64,000 nt of DNA. Origin: Zygnema cylindricum (Eukaryota > Streptophyta > Zygnematophyceae > Zygnematales > Zygnemataceae). The position numbers were made by a program, and so were the translations under genes. The notes under the pieces are model-generated. The model was not told the origin of the DNA, searched no databases, and saw only the letters and a list, made by a program, of their open reading frames with translations. Positions 56,938 through 64,000 of this stretch are shown piece after piece (positions within the stretch are counted from its first letter, which is position 1; each line of letters begins with the position of its first letter). Location of the stretch: assembly GCA_037447655.1 (NCBI GenBank), contig JBBHKE010001545.1:389582-453581 (forward strand), in the 5' to 3' direction.

Positions 56938-58041
56938 TGTTCTACAACCACCGTTGCAGGTGGAGGACCAGCAGTTGTAGTGGAAGTAGACATAAAACCA
57001 ACAGAAGCTATCAAGTACCTTCTCCAACAGCCAACTTTCAGCTGACACAGAATGTGACTAAATTGGCCACTTTTCACCAAATTCAGCACAATTACACCAT
57101 ACAATATAATTTCAACTCACAAAGTTTGAGATCAATTGACCCAGTCAACCATAAGAAACAGTCTCTGCAAGTTTCTTATAAATTGCCTTTAGAAAAACTA
57201 TATTCCCAAGAGTGGATACATAATTTTGACTAAGTCCTAAACTATATACTCACAGTGAGTATCTACTGATCCATGCTAAATATGTTCTCAATGCTATGGT
57301 ACTGTTCTATGTTTTAACAAACTAACTAAACTGTACTTTACTGTTGCGTAAGTACTTTCCTAAACCGTATTTGCTACCTGCAACAAATCTACTAATGTAA
57401 CACTATTTTCTAATGCGCGTAACAACAAATATTTGTTTCCCAAATATTTACAGATATCGTTCGTACAGTAAATGTTGCCAGTGCTAGTCAACACTATTCA
57501 CAACAATCCAAATGTCTGTCGGTCAAATGGTACGAAACATCCTGAGTTTGTACGGCGCACTTAGTCATTGTGGTCCCCACTTGAATCGCGTCCGTCGACT
57601 CGGTTTGCATCAACGGTCCTCTTACGCTCTTCTCCCGGATGTTCGGCTTAGTGTTCGTCCGTCAGATTCAAAGAAGCCGCCCGTATGATTAATGACACGT
57701 GGCAGTGGGTGTTGGTGTCACCCCGGAATACCTGCACTGTCTTAAAATGTCATCACTGTTGTTTTGAAAAGTTAGTTTTGTGCGTACGAGACAGTTTGCC
57801 CGTAACTGCTAATTGGATTTAATANNNNNNNNNNTCACTTTGCACCATAAGAAACAAAAAATAGCAGCGGGGTGGCAACCTTAAAAGCTTGCGTAGCCCC
57901 TCCGCTGCTTCATTAAAACACGTACTGGTAAGCATAACATTGATGGGGCGAGTGCTTTAGCAAATAAAAATGAATTAATTTCATCCCAAAATACAAACGT
58001 GACAAATAACGGGGGAGGTGAAAAGTATCTGCGTAGAAGAA
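56938..58041. other. Spacer between duplicated blocks, containing the gap
   Basis: No gene is supported. It is AT-rich to 57640. A stretch at 57755-57790 (TTTTGAAAAGTTAGTTTTGTGCGTACG) recalls 8700-8760. A 10-N gap follows at 57825-57834. Confidence 0.5.
57825..57834. other. Assembly gap (10 N)
   Basis: Ten consecutive N mark a scaffold join of unknown true size. It separates the two copies of a 1.2-kb repeat, which makes mis-joining or collapse at this point plausible. Confidence 0.99.
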
Positions 58042-59225
58042 GTCATTTCCCTTTCCCCTCCTTCCCATCCAATGGCTAACGGGGTTGTTGTCTCCCGTCG
58101 CCTTGCTAACTCTTCCGCGGTCGCTGTAATAAGGGGAGGATAGCAACGGCGATGAGCCATCTTAGTACGTGGTCGCCTAATTTGCTTGTTGCTGCCCTTC
58201 ATAGCGTAGCTTCAAATTCGCGTGTAAAAATTAACTGAAGAAGATGCGTCTATGAAAAGTGGAGGGGGCAATAAACAGTGCAAACATAAAACCCTACTTT
58301 AATTAAGTAAAAATAAACGATTTCGTGAGCGGGGTAGTTACAATACGAATGGTCATGCACAAAATTACTTCGTCGCCTCCCCGATGCGTTCGAAAATTCC
58401 AACGGTGGGGCGACGATAAAAAACAAAGAATACCACGTTTCACTTACCACGCGGGTTCAATATTGGACGTTGTCGCTTATTCAACATTTCTTTAGACGTT
58501 AAGTTTACTAACTCCTACATGATCAACCAACACAAATTTTCATTGGAAATTTCCAACGTTAAGGCGACGAGGCATTGTCGTCGCTTTTCGATTTCTCCAA
58601 CATTTGTCGAAACTCGGATGTAGTACACTTAAATTCACACATTCAGGCGACGACACTATGTCGTCGCCGGTACATACGTTTCAACACACAGCAAAGATCT
58701 ATTAGACGACGTTGTACATCAAGCCATCACAACGACACGAGATGGTTAGGGGGAACAATATGACATGCACAAACATGCAATATGAGGGGGATATAATAAA
58801 TTTATAAATTATTCAATATGTCAAATTCAATTACAAACAATGGGAAACAGCGACACACAAATTCAGCAACTGAGGGTTGCTACATAAAGTTAATGACAAT
58901 GGGTAAAACTCTTACTGTACGATACACCCCCGAAAAATGTTGCGGAAACTTCTTGACACTCCTCGGGATGAGTAGATCATTTCCATTCACGTGACAATCG
59001 GCGATCATCCAATTGATTACCCGAAATCGCGTAATCTTCGTTGAAACTTGCTGAACTTTTTTGATCGACACCCGGACGTTCCCGTATTTATCACACGGTG
59101 GGTCCAAATTTCTGGTAACAACGCCTTCCAGGAGGGGGTCCACGTCAGGTGATCCCATTTCTTCGCTCGGTGGGTCGGGTCCTTTGGTTTCAGTACAATC
59201 CATGTCCTCTTTAGCTAAGGGTGGC
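58042..59225 (-). repeat. 1.2-kb duplicated block, copy B
   Basis: Direct-orientation counterpart of 55755-56937, with scattered substitutions throughout. Its minus-strand frame (59293-58880) reads the same KYGNVRV ... KKFPQHFSGVYRT text and extends further upstream, but the GTAAGAG donor of copy A is changed here (CAGTAAGAG). Confidence 0.75.
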
Positions 59226-60404
59226 AATAAACCCGCCGTAGCGATGTTTTTCGCCGCAAAAAAAGTGGCAATATGGGAAGTAATAGACCACATATTGCAA
59301 ATAATAAAGCTGACTTTTTGGCCAAAAGACGATACAAAGCAAATAATAGAGAAGCAAAAGTCAAGGTAACTGAAGAATGCGGAAAGACACTGCCATTGTT
59401 GGACTTAACGCCGGATATATATACCAAATAAAAATAAAATTGTGGGAAAAATGGAGGGAAACCATTCCCCATACTTTCGGTCGTCAAAACTAAAAAATTA
59501 ATATTTTGCATGTTAGCAAGCTGTCCAAATATTTTAGACGACACAAAGAAGGCAGGAAAGTTTCAAAATTTTCATCAGTTTTGAGAGGGGGTATGCACGT
59601 GATAAGCGACCGACGATTTTCATGAAAGAGCCATGGTAACTGCCTGTTTCTAATTGTACCTACGGATCAGCTTTCGAATGGCGATGGGTATGACAGGCGC
59701 TTGGTGTCACGTCGTGTTTGGAGCCGTAATGTTTGCGTGGATATAAAATTGTCCACGTGTGAATTTGAGCGACCAATCACGAAACGCTTGAGACGAGGTG
59801 GTTGCTGATATTGTACAGTTATGACCAATTTGGAATAAGAGTTTACTCTAATACGCCATAACATTAACGCTAATATCGGTCACAAGTTGGGGAGACAAAC
59901 GGGAGTGCATCCATTTTAGAATTAACACACATATTAGCATGAATTCACTCTAATAAAACAAAACGTCGCGACATTATTAGAGTAAAGAACCCTTATTAAC
60001 GTACAATGTCGAGGTAAAACGGACAAGCGACCAACCATTGAAACAACAGGCGTTGTGTAAACGTTACATCCGTACGAATTACACTTCGTACAACTGTATG
60101 AAAATTGTATACTTAACAGCGAATAGCTGACGCTTAACCGCGGTGAAATAATCTGACATGTACATTGGAATGATTTAATATCATCCGTGACGGCGTACGA
60201 TTTCAATTAATTTGTACGGGTACTTTTACTACTGTAAGCAGGTTTGCAACCGACATTTCATTTTGTCAAAGACCCAAATTAGCACTAGTAAACAATTAGA
60301 ATGTATGTTTTTTTTTTAATATGAAATTATTAAATAGCATACACCACTGTAATTGGTTGTATACGCTAAAGAAACTTATATGCTAATAGCGATTGGCGGT
60401 GTAC
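59226..60404. other. Transposon-derived DNA ending in a TIR-family right end
   Basis: No gene is supported. From about 60240 the sequence parallels the right half of the element at 61713-62274 (GCAACCGACAT, AACAATTAGAATGTATG, TATACGCTAAAGAAAC) and ends GCTAATAGCGATTGGCGGTGTA at 60404. Its left end is not identified; words such as ACGCTAATATCGG near 59870 suggest it lies there. Confidence 0.5.
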
Positions 60405-60406
60405 TC

Positions 60407-61707
60407 TGAAATTCTATGGGCTCCATTGCCACACAGAATTCGCAGGTCCAAAGGAAGCTAATCTAGATAGTGCCGACTCCAAGTTTATATAACCCAAATG
60501 ATTGACCCCTTGACAATCAGAACCCCATTACAGCTTCACCCGTGTGAAAGAAGACTTTTTGTGTGCTCAGTTCCACCACAAAATGTAAAGTTAGAATATA
60601 AGATTCGGACACATTCACCCACTTTGACTTTCCCTTAGAAATGCAGCCACCCAGGCAGGAAAAAACTCTGACCGAATACACCCCTATGTAGCCTGGACTT
60701 CCCTGAGTCTGCAGCAACAAGAATCAGTGAAATTGGTCAACTGAGTTTATAGTTATGGCTGGCCAAAGTTTACCATTTATACAAGGTGCTCCCTGGGAGA
60801 GGCAGCTACCTACCAGAAAATATTCTAAGTCCTAAAACCCCTCTCTAAGCCCCCTAGCACTAAAGTACGAACCAATGACAAGATTGTAAAGTACATTTAG
60901 GTACAGGTGCCGGTGTACCTTTTGTACGACCATCGTACGACATGGCCAAATACCAGCACGTGTCCTATCCAGACTCGTTCTTTTAATTCCCGGAATTCGT
61001 GCTGTCAAATATTATCTCTCCACGTGGCTCCAGGTCATGCCACGTCCGAAAAACGGTACCGTACAAGAAAGTACAAGTGCCGGAGTACTTTCTGTACGTA
61101 CAATGTACGAAATCGCCAAAGTGCGACATTTGTCACTTCCGGATTTGTTTTCTGCCGTTCCGGAAATTCTGTAAGCCCGTAGGATGTTGCCACGTGTCAT
61201 CCGGAGTGGCGGCGTCTGCAAACTGCCAAATTGTCCTTTCCGCGATGTCGGCGCCAACCACGGCCGTCCGATTTACATCGTCATTTAAAACGGGCCGTCG
61301 AAATAAATATCCGTATTATTTATTTCGTCCGGTACTAAAAGTACAACTGTTTCTATGCTCCTTATAGTTTAATGGAAAACCCTATCTGTGACTATATAAA
61401 TATTTGTCAAACCCCATGTGGTTTAGCACTATTCCTAGGCTAAATGGACAAAGCTAACGACTGTCGAATGTTTGATGGCCGGTAGGTACCAGGATCAATT
61501 CCTGGGTCCGTCAAATATCTTTTTAGTAAACATATCTATTATCTACTACTGTCTCTCTGGAGAGCTTAGGCAGCCATGGCTCTAGCTCCCTCTCCAGCCT
61601 TCAGTGACTACAACAAGTGTGGGGGCTTGGAGAAGGAGGTTAGAGGCAGACTGCTTCTGCTACTTTTCTATCCCAAAACAGACCTAGAAAATACATAAAT
61701 ATCAACA
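60407..61707 (-). mobile_element. Solo LTR of the gag-only family, minus orientation
   Basis: Bounded by TGAAATTCTATGG and ATAAATATCAACA (TG...CA) with a perfect 5-bp target duplication TACTC at 60402-60406 and 61708-61712. It shares all landmarks of the LTRs at 47407 and 50470 but is longer (1301 bp), with an extra stretch near 60985-61120. It inserted exactly at the junction of two TIR-family elements. Confidence 0.88.
61437..61502 (+). other. tRNA-like segment antisense in the solo LTR
   Basis: Reads GGCTAAATGGACAAAGC (D-arm-like), a middle section, then a T-arm-like hairpin CCAGGATCAATTCCTGG. It occupies the place corresponding to 1101-1178 in the other solo LTR and to about 48318-48390 and 51378-51450 in the full element, always antisense to the LTR. 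It is not a functional tRNA gene. Confidence 0.4.
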
Positions 61708-61712
61708 TACTC

Positions 61713-62274
61713 TACACCGCCAATCGCTATTAGCGTAGTGTACGCTAATTCCGTCCCGCTTTTTTTTTTTATTCTCCAATAGCGTAGCTTATTCTATTTT
61801 TTTCTGTACGCCATTTAAGGTTATTTTCCAAGTACTGTACTAAACGGAAGTACGCCATTTTTTTAATAGTGTGGTGTACGGCCAGAGTCAGACCGTACAA
61901 AAACGTACCTTTTAGGTGAAAAAAGTACAATTCATTATGTTTAATAGCCGCGGACGCATGAGAAGGTGCGGTCTAAAAAGGGGATCAAATCGGGTTGTCA
62001 AATATCACGTTCGCATATATTCGTCCAGCAACCACGTTTCGACTGTGTGAACGTACGATTTATGTACGATTTGTCAGATTTTGTACAAATACCTATATTA
62101 GTGTAGGCATGTTTGCGACCGACATCTACTTTTTTCAAAGACCCAATTTAGAATTATTAAACAATTAGAATGTATGTTTCTTTTCAAAATTTTCAAATTC
62201 TTAATTAGCGTAAACCACGGTAATTATTCATATACGCTAATGAAACTTCTACGCTAATAGCGCTTGGCGGTGTA
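61713..62274. mobile_element. TIR-family element, complete, 562 bp
   Basis: TACACCGCCAATCGCTATTA at the left and TAATAGCGCTTGGCGGTGTA at the right form terminal inverted repeats. The interior includes GCCGCGGACGCATGAG and GTGTGAACGTACG shared with 44681-45060. It encodes no protein. It abuts the next copy, separated only by CTG. Confidence 0.8.
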
Positions 62275-62277
62275 CTG

Positions 62278-62499
62278 TACACCGCCAATCGCTATTAGCG
62301 TTGTGAACGCTAATCCCGTCCCGCTTTTTTTTTTTTTTTATTCTCAAATAGAATTATTCACACTATTTAAAAAAAGCCCTAATTCCTAATTAGAGTAATC
62401 GATTTCTTCCAAAATTTCCAAATTCCCAATTAGCGTACACCACGCTAAATAATAGTATACGCTAATCAAACGTACACGCTAATAGCGATTGGCGGTGTA
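62278..62499. mobile_element. TIR-family MITE, 222 bp, internally deleted
   Basis: Same termini as 61713-62274, with CTG on both sides (62275-62277 and 62500-62502), a possible 3-bp target duplication. The middle of the longer element is missing, so it is a deletion derivative. It ends 183 bp before the start codon of the deacetylase-like gene. Confidence 0.82.
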
Positions 62500-62590
62500 C
62501 TGTATTGTAGTTCATTACAGAACAGTACAGTACTGTACTGTACTGCACAGTTCTCCACAGTACAGTGCAGCACAGAATCGTACTTTACTT
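62500..62590. repeat. GTACTGTAC-type palindromic cluster
   Basis: Overlapping palindromes of ACAGTACAGTACTGTACTGTAC type fill this short stretch between the MITE and the gene. A similar cluster of TACTGTACAGTA words is at 27500-27590 in bS18 intron 2. Confidence 0.6.
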
Positions 62591-62682
62591 AATTACAAAG
62601 AGCCTCTCTTCATCCACATGCAAACTGGATGACTCATCCACATGACGCAATCATCATCATCCGCCTCTTAAGAAAGGAAGCC

Positions 62683-64000
62683 ATGGCTGCCCGTTTGGCC
62701 TCTCTCACGACACGTGTCACCAAAATGGCCTCTCCGTACAGGATTCCCAGATCTTCTTCTTCAAATGCGCGATCCAATTTTCTGCATCTCACACGTGTGA
62801 GTATTTCTCCCTGGCCAACCAGGAATCTCCATTCCATGACTCCTGGTGTATGCCACGTGGACAGAAACAGACACAAGAATGAAAATTCAAACATAAAAAT
62901 TAATTTATTTTCTCAAATTTCTCAAAAAAGGAGGAGTGTATCCATTTCTGTTTCGAGGAGAGACGCGGTTGGTGGACCTGCCGTTACGGACAACGGAATC
63001 TTGTCAGAAGAAAGGGAGGGAGAGAGAGAGAGAGGACTCGGAGGAAGAGAGAGAGAGAGAATCTTCTGGAGGCAGCCATGGAGGGGGGAGAGGGAGAGAG
63101 GGAGAGGGACTTTTGGCGTTTTATTCGGACCACGAGGAGGTTCAACTTCCCGAAGGTCACCGTTTCCCCATGGATAAGTGAGTGATATTACACCCCCATT
63201 GTACCCCTCAAAAAACCACTAAAAGAGTTGAAAACTATGTTTATATTCCCCATTGGTTATCTTCCTATGGATCACCTGTGGAAATATCTTATTATTGTTT
63301 GTAAGATGGCTCCTCCCCTCCCCCCTTTCCCCCTTCCACCCTTCTCCTCCTCCTCATCCCCCTTCTTCCCCCTTCCCCCCTTGCCAGCCTCCCCATGAAT
63401 ACACTTTCTGGCCTTTTTGCATGGGAGGGAATGGCCTGGGCTTTAAAGGAGAGAGGGCAGGAGAGAGAGGAGGGAGAGGAGCGAGAGGAGGGAGAGGAGC
63501 GAGAGGAGAGAGAGGAGGGAGAGGAGCGAGAGGAAAGAGAGAGGGAGAGGAGCAAGAGGAAAGCGACGCGAGAGAGGAGAAGAGAGAGGAAAGGGTGGAA
63601 GGGCAGAGTAGAGAGATGAGATAGAGGGAGAGAATATAAAGAGGGGAAAGAGAGGGAGAGATAGGGAGAGGGTAGAGAGGAGAGAAAGAGGAAAGAATAG
63701 GAGATAGGGAAGCTGGAGCTAACGGAGAAAGGACTGTGTATGATTCCCTTAAGCCAAAAAGAAAATGAAAAGAAATACAAAAAACAAATTAAAAAAGAAC
63801 ATGTTTTGCCCACTTGCTAAATAGAAAGGTACTTAATAATAGCTGCACACTTTTTTTTCTTTATGTATATTCTAAAAATTTGTTGCTTTAGTTTGTCTCT
63901 ATATGTATGTTCCAATAGTTGTGACAACTGAATTTTGTCTTGTTTTCAGGTACCGGAAAACCCGGCTCCTTCTGGAGAGTGACGCCTCGCTGTCGGAAAT
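62683..64000 (+). CDS. Histone-deacetylase-fold amidohydrolase, N-terminal part (runs off the window)
   Basis: The recognisable part is LAFYSDHEEVQLPEGHRFPMDK, ending at the donor after 63177, joined in phase to the exon from 63950, YRKTRLLLESDASLSE. A D-H...LP.GHRFPM.KY..(T)R..L pattern opens the catalytic domain in bacterial-type members of the arginase/deacetylase superfamily, zinc-dependent deacetylases; plant class I and II enzymes begin differently. The catalytic His/Asp residues lie beyond the window. The start at 62683 gives MAARLASLTTRVTK..., basic and hydroxylated like an organelle presequence. The first-exon model is uncertain: the presequence frame and the GHRFPM frame differ, so an intron such as 62797-62930 (GTGTGAG donor, AAG acceptor) is needed. 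Between them is GA-rich, Glu/Arg-coding DNA. Confidence 0.62.
63300..63720 (+). repeat. C/T-rich then G/A-rich tracts within one intron of the deacetylase-like gene
   Basis: Positions 63311-63385 are almost all C and T; 63440-63720 are almost all G and A (GAGAGGAGGGAGAGGAGCGA units). Both lie in intron 63178-63949 and could pair with each other. The long frames on both strands here (63253-63624, 63395-63619 and the Ser/Leu frame on the minus strand) are composition artefacts. Confidence 0.8.

Noticed and set aside
62936-63177. Reading the whole Arg/Glu-rich stretch as a folded part of the deacetylase
   Set aside because: Only the last about 22 residues before the donor match the family; the rest is GA-repeat translation and may be 5' UTR, linker or intron.

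Overview
The window is nuclear DNA of a green plant, most likely a streptophyte alga or non-seed land plant. The best evidence is a METTL14-type RNA methyltransferase gene whose DPPW catalytic motif and C-terminal tail (VWQGG..., [15 protein letters not shown]) match plant MTB proteins. All genes carry GT-AG introns, the DNA is AT-rich, and it is heavily loaded with class I and class II transposons. Four host genes can be supported, all on the + strand: MTB (12716-22719, 7 exons), a mitochondrial-type bS18 ribosomal protein (25343-30291, 6 exons), a two-domain SGNH/PC-esterase (33846-42221, 7 exons) and the 5' end of a histone-deacetylase-fold gene cut by the window edge (62683-64000). I rebuilt exon joins from reading phase, splice dinucleotides and family motifs; no transcript evidence was available.

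Layout. 1-12.3 kb is a gene-free nest of DNA transposons: a hAT-like element (322-2079) split by a solo LTR, a second hAT-like element (5109-6466) split by a Tourist-like MITE (5549-6305), and another intact hAT-like copy (6723-7405). 12.3-22.7 kb is MTB, preceded by a MITE. 25.3-30.3 kb is bS18. 30.3-33.8 kb is intergenic with low-complexity DNA and a small hAT-like copy. 33.8-42.2 kb is the esterase gene. 42.2-46.8 kb is intergenic with transposon copies. 46.8-59.2 kb is transposon territory: a gag-only LTR retrotransposon (47407-51647) inserted beside a pogo/DDE_1-like transposase gene on the minus strand, further minus-strand transposon ORFs, a duplicated 1.2-kb block and a 10-N assembly gap. 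59.2-62.5 kb holds a solo LTR between terminal-inverted-repeat elements, leading into the deacetylase gene.

The host genes do not form a pathway: m6A mRNA methylation, mitochondrial translation, probable secretory-pathway polysaccharide O-acetyl chemistry, and an organelle- or cytosol-directed deacetylase fold. The most notable points are (i) the esterase gene, an intragenic tandem duplication whose first domain has lost all three catalytic residues while the second keeps them; (ii) a perfect 21-bp inverted repeat in the introns on either side of its exon 6, which suggests looping, skipping or circular RNA; (iii) a retrotransposon that encodes only Gag, with LTRs that carry an antisense tRNA-like segment; and (iv) insertions dated by target-site duplications and a related empty site.
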